A stretch of 64,000 bases of DNA from Bacillus wiedmannii (GCF_001583695.1 NZ_LOBC01000013.1:56078-120077); one strand, 5' to 3'; shown: positions 8,125-17,308, counted from the first letter of the stretch. Notes: a model not told the origin generated them from the sequence alone. Made by a program: numbers and translations.

Positions 8125-9258
8125 ATGGAAATGGAGGGAATGGGGGTTTTTCCAATCGATAAGGATATTAAAGAAGTATTTTGTTCGCACTTGAAAAACA
8201 ACAGGCACCAATTCGTTGAGAACTGGAAAAACAAAATGATAATTTCCGATAAAGATCCATTTAAACTAGAAGCAGTTCAAAATGGAGAGGATTTATTAGA
8301 GTTAATTATCGAACTTACTATGGAAGAAAAAGATATAGATTATCTTCAGCCATTATGCGAGAAAATTGCTATTGAACGTGCAGGGGCAGATGCGAATATT
8401 GGAGATTTTGTTTATAATGCAAATGTGGGAAGAAATGAACTTTTCGAAGCGATGTGTGAATTAGATGTTAGCGCACGTGAATTGAAACCGATTATGGCCC
8501 AAATACATACTTGTTTTGATAAATTAATTTATTATACTGTTTTAAAATACTCGGAAATTATATCAAAAAATTTAGAGGAAAAACAGCAATATATTAACGA
8601 AACACATAAAGAAAGGCTGACGATTTTAGGGCAAATGTCAGCAAGTTTTGTACATGAATTCCGTAACCCACTCACTTCAATTATGGGATTTGTTAAATTA
8701 TTAAAGGCAGACCATCCAAGTTTATCTTATTTAGATATTATTTCTCATGAATTAGACCAATTAAATTTTCGTATTTCGCAATTTTTACTCGTATCGAAAA
8801 AAGAAATGTGGAATGAATCAGAACAATTTTGGCTTAATGATTTGTTTCAAGATATTATACAGTTCTTATATCCGAGTTTGGTCAATGCAAATGTTTCGAT
8901 TGAAAAGAATTTACCGTATCCAATTCCACTTGTTGGCTATCGGAGTGAAGTGAGACAAGTATTTTTAAATATATTAATGAACTCAATTGACGCTCTAGAA
9001 TCAATGAAAGAAGAACGGAAAATTATCATTGATGTATTTGAAGAAGATCAATCGATTCGAATTGTGATAAAAAATAATGGGCCAATGATTCCAGCTGAAA
9101 GTGTAGAAATGATTTTCGAACCATTTGTAACTACTAAAAAGTTAGGAACTGGTATTGGATTATTTGTATGTAAACAAATTGTAGAAAAACATAATGGGTC
9201 TATCATGTGCCGTTCAGATAACGAATGGACAGAATTTCAAATTGTATTTCAAAAATAA
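8125..9258 (+). CDS. Soluble sporulation-type sensor histidine kinase (BA2291-like)
   Basis: A 377-residue protein with no membrane segment. Residues 1-155 form an all-helical sensor domain. HisKA follows with the phosphorylated His177 in FVHEFRNPLTS. The HATPase part has the N box LMNSIDAL, FEPFVTTKKLGTGIGLFV and a C-terminal KHNGSI. By gene order next to the kam locus, I believe it is the ortholog of B. anthracis BA2291, one of its sporulation kinases. The sensor domain of that kinase is mimicked by the plasmid proteins pXO1-118 and pXO2-61. No response regulator is adjacent, as usual for Spo0F-directed kinases. The start has AAAGGGTG upstream. Confidence 0.85.
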   Translation: MEMEGMGVFPIDKDIKEVFCSHLKNNRHQFVENWKNKMIISDKDPFKLEAVQNGEDLLELIIELTMEEKDIDYLQPLCEKIAIERAGADANIGDFVYNANVGRNELFEAMCELDVSARELKPIMAQIHTCFDKLIYYTVLKYSEIISKNLEEKQQYINETHKERLTILGQMSASFVHEFRNPLTSIMGFVKLLKADHPSLSYLDIISHELDQLNFRISQFLLVSKKEMWNESEQFWLNDLFQDIIQFLYPSLVNANVSIEKNLPYPIPLVGYRSEVRQVFLNILMNSIDALESMKEERKIIIDVFEEDQSIRIVIKNNGPMIPAESVEMIFEPFVTTKKLGTGIGLFVCKQIVEKHNGSIMCRSDNEWTEFQIVFQK

Positions 9259-9292
9259 ACAGTCTACACCAAATGAATGGTGTAGACTGTTT
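9257..9292. terminator. Bidirectional terminator between kinase and DUF4397 genes
   Basis: Perfect 15-bp stem AAACAGTCTACACCA/TGGTGTAGACTGTTT with a six-base loop. It overlaps the stop codons of both convergent genes. Confidence 0.9.
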
Positions 9293-10041
9293 TAATTCGT
9301 AAGTATAACGGCTTCTAATTTAGGATCTTTAGTTGAATAACCTAAAAGTGAAATTGTATATATGATGTTCGGTTCGACTTTGAAATTCGGTATAGTTAGT
9401 AAGACGCTGGGATTATCGGCGAGTGAAACTTCAATATCTGCTGTACCAGGACTAACTTCCAAAAAATCTGTTATTTGTTTAAAGAGTACATTTTCAAATA
9501 AATGATCTCCACCTTTTAAATCTACATTTACAACAGGGGTATCTGGAGAAAAATGTGCAAAGCGTATTTTTGCTTGACCAGCTGGTAAATGTGTATTATC
9601 AAGCATAGGTTGTAATTGTAGATGATTATCACTATTTATTGCGGAAAAAGTATAAGTGTGATTCCCCATTATTGGTACTAAAGCTGAAAAGATGGGAGTT
9701 TCATTTCCAACAGGGACAATATCTATACGGTATTTACCTTGCACTAATGTTAAATAGGGACTAAATTGTTTAAATGAAATATTTTTAATAACCTTTTGCC
9801 CGTTTACTAAAATGTCAACCGCAGGTGTATTTGAAGCAGAGTGAAAAAAACGTATGTGTGACGGTAAAGCAGCTTCTTGTGAATCTCTTTTTTCATACGC
9901 CTGTACCAGTTTCGTAAGCGCATCGTAATATTTCATATATAGTTCTACATATTTTTTCGGATTTTTAAATTGATAGTAACGAGCGAGCTGTTCGTAACGT
10001 GCAGCTTCTTGTCCATATTTTTCGATTTCAGATTGAGACAT
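9292..10041 (-). CDS. DUF4397 domain protein, two repeats
   Basis: A 249-residue protein. Residues 1-60 are helical and Tyr/Glu-rich. Two DUF4397 beta-sandwich repeats follow, opening with SHIRFFHSASNTPAVDI and AKIRFAHFSPDTPVVNV and each containing a KQFSPYL or KQITDFL motif. There is no signal peptide, unlike many secreted DUF4397 proteins, so it may reach the spore surface or stay in the cytosol. The start follows AAAGGAGG. It is monocistronic; function unknown. Confidence 0.82.
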   Translation of the reverse strand: MSQSEIEKYGQEAARYEQLARYYQFKNPKKYVELYMKYYDALTKLVQAYEKRDSQEAALPSHIRFFHSASNTPAVDILVNGQKVIKNISFKQFSPYLTLVQGKYRIDIVPVGNETPIFSALVPIMGNHTYTFSAINSDNHLQLQPMLDNTHLPAGQAKIRFAHFSPDTPVVNVDLKGGDHLFENVLFKQITDFLEVSPGTADIEVSLADNPSVLLTIPNFKVEPNIIYTISLLGYSTKDPKLEAVILTN

Positions 10042-10307
10042 GAATATTCCTCCTTTGTCATCATTAAAACTATATGCTTAACAAGAAAGAGGTTATGCGA
10101 AAAAATTGTTTTTTGAAGGAGAAAAGTTGAAAATTAATAAAGAGTATTGCTTATGGATAAGTGTTTTTTAGGCGAAAGAGCCTTATAATTTTCTAGAGTA
10201 TACAGCAATATATCATCTATGTTGGATGATGATGTACCGATTACAATGTATATTTCGAAATAAAAAACCTTAAGAGCGTATGAAGTAACATATCGAAAAC
10301 ATGTCCA

Positions 10308-10337
10308 AAAATCCTTAGGAAACTAGGGATTTTTTTA
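10308..10337 (+). terminator. Orphan terminator
   Basis: Stem AAATCCTTAG/CTAGGGATTT with a GAAA loop and seven Ts. No intact gene lies directly upstream, so it may end a decayed gene. Confidence 0.65.
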
Positions 10338-10426
10338 ATAATGGGCAAATACACATACAAAGTGATAATTGTCCTACATAAATTATAAAGGAAAGGTAGT
10401 TTAAATATAAGGAAAGGAATAAAATA

Positions 10427-10561
10427 TTGGGATGGGGATATCCAAAAAGGAATTGTGAATGGAGTTATGGAAGGTTTTGTGCTTTACGATGTAGGATGAA
10501 TCTTGAATTTGTAACATTATTTTTTCTATTTACGTTAGCAAGTGGCAGTATTAACCGATAA
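10427..10561 (+). CDS. Small hypothetical protein, 44 aa, possibly YjcZ-like and degenerate
   Basis: TTG start with GGAAAGGAAT upstream. The product begins MGWGYPKR, is Cys/Trp/Arg-rich in the middle and has a hydrophobic LEFVTLFFLFTLASG tail. A clear terminator follows 15 bases later. The Gly/Trp/Tyr start plus a hydrophobic tail is reminiscent of the tiny YjcZ-type sporulation proteins, but the middle does not fit, so it could be a decayed copy. Confidence 0.35.
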   Translation: MGWGYPKRNCEWSYGRFCALRCRMNLEFVTLFFLFTLASGSINR

Positions 10562-10575
10562 AAGAGCGTCGTGCC

Positions 10576-10609
10576 GAACTGATTAATGTGGTTAATCGGT
10601 TCTTTTTTT
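10576..10609 (+). terminator. Terminator after the small ORF
   Basis: Twelve-bp stem GAACTGATTAAT/GTTAATCGGTTC (two wobble pairs) followed by seven Ts. Confidence 0.8.
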
Positions 10610-10797
10610 ATTGTATAAAACGGAGGAGAATGTATGTGAAATATAGGTTTCTATAAAAATAATTGCTATGCATTTAGTAGGATTAATTGTCGATATTTGT
10701 TTGAAAATATGCAATATAAAGTAGGAGAATAGGAAGGAGTTTAAAGGGAGTTTCGTCGAAGTTTACACAATGTCGGCAATTGAGGGAAGCTGATATT

Positions 10798-10860
10798 ATG
10801 TTAAGAAAATATGTAGTGAAGCGTTTATTTTATATAAAGGAGGGTTATTGGAGCGTATAG
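10798..10860 (+). pseudogene. Possible N-terminal remnant of an ABC transporter permease
   Basis: GAGGGAAGCTGATATT precedes an ATG encoding MLRKYVVKRLFYI before an early stop after 20 codons. This opening is typical of Opp/Dpp-type permeases. The rest is absent. The match is short and may be chance. Confidence 0.25.
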
Positions 10861-11044
10861 ATAAGGGTTGGTCTTCATTTTAAGTTCTGAATTTTCTGTT
10901 TTCGAAATTAATATTTAGCACTCATTTGTATATTTTATAATAGTTTTTTGATAAAATCACTGCTTTCGCAGAGGGTTCTTTTTTATGAAAGAAACGTCAA
11001 TTTTCTTCATATATATATACAAATTGGAGAAATGGGGGAGCGCT

Positions 11045-12355
11045 ATGCGCGATTACTTAATTAAACCACTTGTTGGTCAGCCGTATCCAATGATTTCACA
11101 TGGAAAAGGTGTGTATTTGTATGATCAAAACGGAAATAAATATTTTGATGGCTCGTCAGGGGCAATTACGGCAGGTATTGGGCATGGCGTAAAGGAGATT
11201 GCAGATGTTATAAAAAAGCAAGCAGAGGAGATTGCTTTCGTTTATAGATCACAGTTCACGAGTGAACCAGCTGAAAAATTAGCGAAGAAATTAAGCGATT
11301 TAAGTGTAGGAGATTTGAACTGGAGCTTTTTTGTGAATAGTGGTACGGAAGCAAATGAAACAGCTATGAAAATTGCAATCCAGCATTTTCAAGAGCGAGG
11401 TATTCAAGGGAAGCATAAAATTTTGTCACGATGGATGAGTTATCACGGTATTACGATGGGAGCCTTATCAATGTCTGGGCATCCACTGCGCAGACAACGT
11501 TTCGTGTCAATTTTAGAAGATTATCCAACTATTCCAGCTCCATATTGTTTTAGATGTCCGGTGCAAAAGGTATATCCAACTTGTCAGCTTGCTTGTGCGA
11601 CTGAACTAGAAAGATCAATTGAAAGAATTGGTGCAGAACATATCGCAGCTTTTATCGCTGAACCAATTATCGGAGCAGCTGGAGGAGCAGTCGTTCCGCC
11701 GAAAGAATATTATAAAGTCATTAAAGATATTTGTAGTCATTACGATATTTTATTTATTGCTGATGAAGTAATGACAGGGCTTGGTCGTACTGGCTCATGG
11801 TTTGCGATGGAGCATTGGGGTGTAGAACCGGATATTATGACTCTTGGTAAAGGTTTAGGAGCTGGATATACACCGATGGCAGCGACGATTGTAAGTGACC
11901 GTGTTATGGAGCCAATTTTACGTGGATCGCGTTCTGTAATGAGTGGGCATACGTTAAGTGCAAATCCATTATCTGCAGCAACAGCTCTAGCTGTTATTGA
12001 ATATATGGAGAAACATAATCTACCTGAAAAAACAGCAGAAAAGGGAGAGTATTTAATAAAAGGACTACAGAAAGTTCAGCAACAATCGACAATCATTGCT
12101 GATGTGCGCGGAAAAGGGTTGCTGATTGGAGTAGAATTGCAACCGTTTACAAAAGCGTCGGAACTTATTTCGGTTGCAGCTAAAAATGGTCTTCTATTAT
12201 ACCAAGCTGTGTCAGGGCAAGCAGGAAAAGAAGATAGTGCACTGCTTGTAGCACCGCCGATGACAACTACATATTCCGAGTTAGATGAATTACTTTCAAT
12301 TTTTGCAAAAAGTGTAGAAGAAATGATGCAAAAAGGAGGGCATAGTATCGCATGA
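11045..12355 (+). CDS. yodT: Class III aminotransferase YodT (beta-lysine locus)
   Basis: A 436-residue PLP-dependent class III (omega-amino acid) aminotransferase. Landmarks are NSGTEANETAMKIA, SYHGITMGALSMSG, the PLP-binding FIADEVMTGLGRTG, and the Schiff-base Lys in IMTLGKGLGAGYTP. It is the first gene of yodTSRQP, matching B. subtilis order. Its likely role is transamination in lysine or beta-lysine breakdown; the exact substrate is not proven. ATG 11045 follows GGGGGAGC; the frame extends upstream to 10985 without a ribosome site. It ends in an ATGA overlap with yodS. Confidence 0.88.
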   Translation: MRDYLIKPLVGQPYPMISHGKGVYLYDQNGNKYFDGSSGAITAGIGHGVKEIADVIKKQAEEIAFVYRSQFTSEPAEKLAKKLSDLSVGDLNWSFFVNSGTEANETAMKIAIQHFQERGIQGKHKILSRWMSYHGITMGALSMSGHPLRRQRFVSILEDYPTIPAPYCFRCPVQKVYPTCQLACATELERSIERIGAEHIAAFIAEPIIGAAGGAVVPPKEYYKVIKDICSHYDILFIADEVMTGLGRTGSWFAMEHWGVEPDIMTLGKGLGAGYTPMAATIVSDRVMEPILRGSRSVMSGHTLSANPLSAATALAVIEYMEKHNLPEKTAEKGEYLIKGLQKVQQQSTIIADVRGKGLLIGVELQPFTKASELISVAAKNGLLLYQAVSGQAGKEDSALLVAPPMTTTYSELDELLSIFAKSVEEMMQKGGHSIA

Positions 12356-13050
12356 CAACTATTACGAATACATTCGATAAATTAAAAGAGATAGAGGAAG
12401 TAATTTCTTTGTTCCACGATGATATGACATTAATGTTTGGAGGATTTGGGGGGATTGGATCCCCTCCATCTTTAATACAGGCGATTTTAGAAAAAGGAGT
12501 TACAAATTTAAATTTAATAGGAAATGACACGGGATTTCCTGATGTAGGAATTGGTCGTCTTGTTACGAATGAAAGAGTAAAATCATTAATTACTTCACAT
12601 ATTGGTTCAAATCCAAATGCAGGAAGACAGCTAAACGAAGGAAGGTTACAAATCGAGTTTTCTCCTCAAGGAACATTAGCAGAGCGTATTCGCGCTGGTG
12701 GTGTAGGACTTGGAGGTGTATTAGTTGATGTAGGTGTTGATACGATTGTAGAAGAGGGAAAACGTACAGTTGAAATGAATGGCAAGACATATTTAGTTGA
12801 AACAGCATTAACTGCTGAGGTTGCAATTGTATATGCGAAAAAAGCGGATCCGTTTGGTAATCTTGTGTTTGATAAAAGTGCTCGTAATATGAATCCTCAC
12901 GTAGCTATGGCAGGGGATATAACGATTGTAGAAGCAGAAGAAATCGTTCCACTTGGAAGTTTAGATCCAGAAGAAATTGTTGTCCCAGGAGTATTTGTAA
13001 ATTATATCGTACCGTCGGAAGGAGTGAATTGGAAATGGGTATGGGCGTAG
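12352..13050 (+). CDS. yodS: CoA-transferase subunit A, YodS
   Basis: A 232-residue alpha subunit of a 3-oxoacid CoA-transferase. The N-terminal LMFGGFGGIGSPPSLI and NLNLIGNDTGFP form the Gly-rich start of family I CoA-transferases, and VETALTAEVAIVYAKKADPFGN is characteristic. Its start overlaps the yodT stop (ATGA) and its end overlaps yodR by 22 bp, so the two subunits are translationally coupled. It is predicted to move CoA between acyl groups in lysine catabolism. Confidence 0.88.
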   Translation: MTTITNTFDKLKEIEEVISLFHDDMTLMFGGFGGIGSPPSLIQAILEKGVTNLNLIGNDTGFPDVGIGRLVTNERVKSLITSHIGSNPNAGRQLNEGRLQIEFSPQGTLAERIRAGGVGLGGVLVDVGVDTIVEEGKRTVEMNGKTYLVETALTAEVAIVYAKKADPFGNLVFDKSARNMNPHVAMAGDITIVEAEEIVPLGSLDPEEIVVPGVFVNYIVPSEGVNWKWVWA

Positions 13051-13697
13051 AAGTGAGAGATAAGATTGCTAGGCGCGCGGCGAAAGAAATACAAAATGGT
13101 ATGATTGTAAATTTAGGTATTGGTATACCATCGCTTGTACCGAATCATCTTCCTGACGATATAAATGTTATGTTTCATGCGGAAAATGGAATTGTAGGTA
13201 TGGGACCTACGCCAAGAAAAGGGAATGAAGACGAAAATTTATGTAACGCAGCAGGTTTACCGACTTCTCTTATTACAGGAGCGAGTTATTTTGATAGTTG
13301 CACAGCGTTTGGGATGATTCGAAAAGGTTTATTAGACATAACGATTCTTGGTTCATTACAAGTAAGTGAGAATGGTGATTTAGCGAACTGGATTGTACCA
13401 GGAAAACGCGTTCCAGGTATTGGGGGAGCGATGGATTTGGCACAAAAAGCGAAGCGGGTCGTTGTTGTGATGAATCATGTCGATAAATACGGAAATGCAA
13501 AGATTGTTTCGGAGTGTACATTACCATTAACTTCAAAGAAATGTGTAGATTTAATTATTACGGATATGGCAGTTATGGAAGTGACGCAGGGTGGACTCAT
13601 TTTACAAGAATTAATGAGTCCATACACAGTGGAAGATATAAAACAACATACAGAAGCTGATTTTAAAATTGGCTCTAACTTACTAGTAATCGAATGA
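13029..13697 (+). CDS. yodR: CoA-transferase subunit B, YodR
   Basis: A 222-residue beta subunit. It carries the active-site Glu in HAENGIVGMGP and the GLGIP-like NLGIGIPSLVP motif; IRKGLLDITILGSLQVSENGDLANW-type sequence (13317-13391) is typical. The start may be TTG 13029, four bases after GGAG, or ATG 13035 or 13041; the N-terminus has no catalytic role. It follows yodS and precedes yodQ by 15 bp. Confidence 0.88.
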   Translation: MEMGMGVEVRDKIARRAAKEIQNGMIVNLGIGIPSLVPNHLPDDINVMFHAENGIVGMGPTPRKGNEDENLCNAAGLPTSLITGASYFDSCTAFGMIRKGLLDITILGSLQVSENGDLANWIVPGKRVPGIGGAMDLAQKAKRVVVVMNHVDKYGNAKIVSECTLPLTSKKCVDLIITDMAVMEVTQGGLILQELMSPYTVEDIKQHTEADFKIGSNLLVIE

Positions 13698-13712
13698 GGG
13701 GAGATGTAATAT

Positions 13713-14981
13713 ATGGAGCAATTAAAAAAGAAAATTTGTGATTATATCGAGAGTCATGAAGAGGAAAGTGTAAAATTTTTAAAACGATTAATTCAAGAAA
13801 AAAGCGTATCTGGTGATGAAAGTGGTGCGCAGGCGATTGTGATTGAAAAATTACGTGAGCTAGGTTTAGATCTTGATATTTGGGAACCTTCATTTTCTAA
13901 AATGAAAGATCATCCTTATTTTGTATCACCGCGTACAAGTTTTTCAGATAGCCCGAACATAGTGGCAACTTTAAAAGGAAGTGGCGACGGGAAATCTATG
14001 ATATTAAATGGACATATTGATGTCGTACCAGAAGGAGATGTGAATCAGTGGGACCATCACCCTTATAGTGGTGAGCAAATAGGGAATCGTATATATGGTC
14101 GTGGAACAACGGATATGAAAGGCGGCAATGTCGCACTGATGCTTGCGATGGAAGCCATTATTGAATCTGGTATCGAATTAAAAGGAGATATTTATTTTCA
14201 AAGTGTAATAGAAGAAGAGAGCGGCGGGGCAGGAACATTAGCGACTATATTACGAGGATATAAAGCAGATGGTGTCATTATTCCAGAACCGACAAATATG
14301 AAGTTTTTCCCGAAACAACAAGGGTCCATGTGGTTTCGTCTACATGTGAAAGGCAAAGCAGCACACGGTGGTACACGTTATGAAGGAGTAAGTGCAATTG
14401 AAAAAAGTATGTTTGTTGTAGATCATTTGAGAAAATTGGAGGAGAAGAGAAATACCCGAATTACAGACCCGTTATTTAAAGGAATCCCGATTCCAATTCC
14501 AATTAATATTGGGAAAATTGAAGGAGGGAGCTGGCCAAGTTCTGTTCCTGATTCATTAAATTTAGAAGGAAGATGTGGTATTGCGCCGAATGAGACTATA
14601 GAGGCAGCAAAAGAAGAGTTTGAGAATTGGATCGCTGAATTAAATGATGTGGACAATTGGTTTGTTGAAAATCCTGTAGAAGTAGAGTGGTTTGGAGCGA
14701 GATGGGTTCCTGGTGAACTAGAAGAAAATCATGAGTTAATTACGACACTAGAGCATAACTTTGTTGAAATCGAAGGGAACAAACCAATTATTGAAGCATC
14801 TCCGTGGGGGACTGATGGAGGTTTATTTACACAAATCGCTAACGTACCAACGATAGTATTTGGTCCAGGAGAGACGAAAGTAGCACATTATCCAAACGAA
14901 TATATAGAAGTTGATAAAATGATAGCTGCCGCAAAAATAATTGCATGTACATTACTAGATTGGTGTGAGGTGAAAAAATGA
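13713..14981 (+). CDS. yodQ: M20 family metallohydrolase YodQ (ArgE/DapE type)
   Basis: A 422-residue M20 peptidase/deacylase. Metal ligands are visible in LNGHIDVVPEG (His and Asp), GTTDMKGG (bridging Asp) and VIEEESGG (catalytic Glu and ligand Glu). HGGTRYEGVSAIEKSM lies in the dimerisation domain. In this locus it most plausibly removes an acyl group from a lysine-derived intermediate, perhaps reversing YodP acetylation, but this is inference. The start follows GAGGGGAG. It overlaps yodP by ATGA. Confidence 0.85.
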   Translation: MEQLKKKICDYIESHEEESVKFLKRLIQEKSVSGDESGAQAIVIEKLRELGLDLDIWEPSFSKMKDHPYFVSPRTSFSDSPNIVATLKGSGDGKSMILNGHIDVVPEGDVNQWDHHPYSGEQIGNRIYGRGTTDMKGGNVALMLAMEAIIESGIELKGDIYFQSVIEEESGGAGTLATILRGYKADGVIIPEPTNMKFFPKQQGSMWFRLHVKGKAAHGGTRYEGVSAIEKSMFVVDHLRKLEEKRNTRITDPLFKGIPIPIPINIGKIEGGSWPSSVPDSLNLEGRCGIAPNETIEAAKEEFENWIAELNDVDNWFVENPVEVEWFGARWVPGELEENHELITTLEHNFVEIEGNKPIIEASPWGTDGGLFTQIANVPTIVFGPGETKVAHYPNEYIEVDKMIAAAKIIACTLLDWCEVKK

Positions 14982-15823
14982 AATACTATGAATCTTTTAG
15001 AGAACAGACGAATGGCTATACAGTTGAAGGTGTTTTAGACTATTTTAATAAACGTATTCGAGTAGACCACTACACAGGAAATATTGAGAGGATTATCCAA
15101 ACAATTGACGAATTAGCAGAGAAGCATTCTTTCACTAAATGTATTATTAAAGGAAAGGGAGAGCATGTTTCTACATGGCTCTCTTTCGGTTTTTTATTGG
15201 AAGCAACAATACCGCATTATTTTCAAGGTCACGATGCATACTTCTTCGTGAAATTTATTAGTGATGAAAGACGAAATAGTATTCATTGGGCTGAGGAAGA
15301 TACCATTTTAAGCGGTGTTAAAGCAAAAGAAGTAAAGGAAAAAATAGTCCCAGAGAAATTTTTATTAAGAAAAGCGACAGAAGTGGATGCGGAAGAATTA
15401 GCAGCTGTCTTTGGAAAAGTATTTGAAGTTTATCCGACGCCTTTAAACGAAGCGAGTTATGTAAAACAAACGATGAAGGAAGACGATACAATATACTATG
15501 TGTACGAATTCGAGGGGAAAATAATTAGTACAGCATCTGCAGAAATGAATATAAAAGAAGGAAATGCAGAATTAACAAATTGTGCTACTTTACCCGAATA
15601 TCGTAAGCATGGGTTTATGAAAAGTTTACTAATTAAGTTAGAAGAAGAACTGCAAGAAAAATCGATTTTCTGCTCCTATACAATTGCTCGATCGCTTTCT
15701 TTCGGAATGAATGCGGCCTTTCATCAGTTAGGTTATACGTATACAGGAAGACTGGCGAACAATTGCTACATTTTCGATAAGCTGGAAGATATGAATATAT
15801 GGGTGAAAGATTTGTCTAAATAG
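14978..15823 (+). CDS. yodP: Beta-lysine N-acetyltransferase YodP/AblB
   Basis: A 281-residue two-part protein. Residues 1-125 match the AblB N-terminal region. Residues 130-275 are a GNAT domain, with ISTASAEMNIKEGNAELTNC, then LPEYRKHGFMKSLL as the acetyl-CoA motif. AblB makes N-epsilon-acetyl-beta-lysine, an osmolyte, from the beta-lysine produced by lysine 2,3-aminomutase; kamA lies 1.7 kb downstream. It is the last gene of the yodTSRQP run; a terminator is not obvious before kamR. Confidence 0.85.
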   Translation: MKYYESFREQTNGYTVEGVLDYFNKRIRVDHYTGNIERIIQTIDELAEKHSFTKCIIKGKGEHVSTWLSFGFLLEATIPHYFQGHDAYFFVKFISDERRNSIHWAEEDTILSGVKAKEVKEKIVPEKFLLRKATEVDAEELAAVFGKVFEVYPTPLNEASYVKQTMKEDDTIYYVYEFEGKIISTASAEMNIKEGNAELTNCATLPEYRKHGFMKSLLIKLEEELQEKSIFCSYTIARSLSFGMNAAFHQLGYTYTGRLANNCYIFDKLEDMNIWVKDLSK

Positions 15824-15928
15824 TACGGTATAAAAAATAGAACGGAATCGTCATGCTTATAATCGCATATAGGTATGCCGGAAATTCGGCGTGTGATTGC
15901 TGGATTTTCGGCAAAAGGGGGGATGACA

Positions 15929-17308
15929 TTGCTAGCAGTTTCGACACAAGAAGTCATTGAAGCGATTTTGGGCAGTATTGATGAGGCTATACACGCAGTA
16001 GATGAAAATGGTATTACAATTTTTTATAATACTGTAGCTGCAAAACACGATGGGTCAAAAATTGAAAAAGTGTTAGGAAAACATTTGTTAGAAGCGTTTC
16101 CTTCTTTATCTAGGGAAACGAGTACGTTAATGAAAGTGTTAGATACAAAAAAACCAATTGTTCATCAAGTTCAGCATTATCAAAATTTAAATGGGGAAGA
16201 CATTTGTACAGTAAATACGACGTTACCTATTTTTATAGATGGAAATATTGCTGGAGCTGTTGAAATTGCAAAGGACTATTCTACAGTTCAAAAACTTACG
16301 GATACAATTGTAGATTTGCAGTCAAAAATAAAGCGGTCATCTAGAAAAAAAGCAATTAAAAAGCATGTTGCATTTGAGACGATCGTGACGGATGATGCTA
16401 GATTTAAACAGACGAAAGAATTAGCACAAAAAGTAGCGCCAACTGATGCAAATGTTTTAATATATGGGGAAACAGGAACAGGGAAAGAGTTATTTGTACA
16501 AGCGATTCATGAAGCTTCTAAACGGAAGAACAAGCCATTTATTGCACAAAACTGCGCAGCTTTGCCAGAGTCGTTATTAGAAAGTTTATTATTCGGAACG
16601 ACGAAAGGTAGCTATACTGGGGCAATTGAACGAGCGGGATTATTTGAACTTGTAGATGGTGGGACATTGTTTTTAGACGAACTGAATTCAATGCCTCTCG
16701 ATTTACAAGCGAAAATGCTACGTGTATTAGAAGATGGTGTAATTCGTCGAATTGGTGATAATAAGACGAGAAAAGTAGATGTTCGCGTTATTACCGCAAT
16801 GAATCAGCCACCAGAAGTATGTTTAAGAGAGAATAAAATTCGTACGGATTTATATTATCGATTAAATGTCTTTTCATTATATATTCCGCCGCTACGTGAA
16901 AGAACTGAGGATGTATTATTATTAGCGTCTTATTTTTTGAACGAATATAATAAAAGTTATAAAAAAGGTGTACTTCAAATGGATAAGGAAGCGAAAGAAA
17001 GACTACAAGCTTATCAATGGCCTGGCAATGTTCGTGAGCTAAAACATACAATTGAACATGCTGTCATTATTGCAGAAAGGGATACACTAACAGCCAATTG
17101 TTTACCGCGTACATTTCGGAAAGAGAATCTGCCAAAGAAGAAGAGCATATTGCCACTTAGAGAAGCACTTCATCAAACGGAAAAGGAATTAATAGATCAA
17201 GCGTTACTTGAAACGGAAGGCAATATATTACAAGCTGCAAAAATGTTAGGTATCCCTCGCCAAACGCTTCAATATAAATTGAGTAAGTACGACAAAACCG
17301 CCGAATAA
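15929..17308 (+). CDS. kamR: Sigma-54-dependent activator of the kam locus, KamR
   Basis: A 459-residue enhancer-binding protein. It has an N-terminal PAS domain (about 5-110, AIHAVDENGITIFYN). The AAA+ domain carries Walker A GETGTGKE, a GAFTGA-loop variant GSYTGA, and Walker B GGTLFLDELNS. A Fis-type helix-turn-helix follows (GNILQAAKMLGIPRQTLQ). B. thuringiensis KamR is known to activate kamA with sigma-54, and a -24/-12 promoter is visible before kamA. I favour TTG 15929, six bases after GGGGGG, over ATG 15923, which abuts that run. No DNA-binding site was identified. Confidence 0.87.
   Translation: MLAVSTQEVIEAILGSIDEAIHAVDENGITIFYNTVAAKHDGSKIEKVLGKHLLEAFPSLSRETSTLMKVLDTKKPIVHQVQHYQNLNGEDICTVNTTLPIFIDGNIAGAVEIAKDYSTVQKLTDTIVDLQSKIKRSSRKKAIKKHVAFETIVTDDARFKQTKELAQKVAPTDANVLIYGETGTGKELFVQAIHEASKRKNKPFIAQNCAALPESLLESLLFGTTKGSYTGAIERAGLFELVDGGTLFLDELNSMPLDLQAKMLRVLEDGVIRRIGDNKTRKVDVRVITAMNQPPEVCLRENKIRTDLYYRLNVFSLYIPPLRERTEDVLLLASYFLNEYNKSYKKGVLQMDKEAKERLQAYQWPGNVRELKHTIEHAVIIAERDTLTANCLPRTFRKENLPKKKSILPLREALHQTEKELIDQALLETEGNILQAAKMLGIPRQTLQYKLSKYDKTAE

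Larger units (their letters stand above)
10042..11044. other. Gap with one small ORF, two terminators and a gene remnant
   Basis: About 1 kb without a normal gene. It holds two hairpin terminators, a 44-codon ORF, short fragments at 10153 and 10219 that look like decayed reading frames, and a possible permease remnant at 10798. I found no convincing promoter for yodT here, although the kam genes would need one. Confidence 0.5.

Noticed and set aside
10915-10935. Sigma-54-like TTAGCACTCATTTG before yodT
   Set aside because: Lacks the GG and GC pairs at correct spacing.
15880-15902. Sigma-54-like CGGCGTGTGATTGC before kamR
   Set aside because: Spacing between GG and GC is nine, not ten, and the -24 flank is poor.
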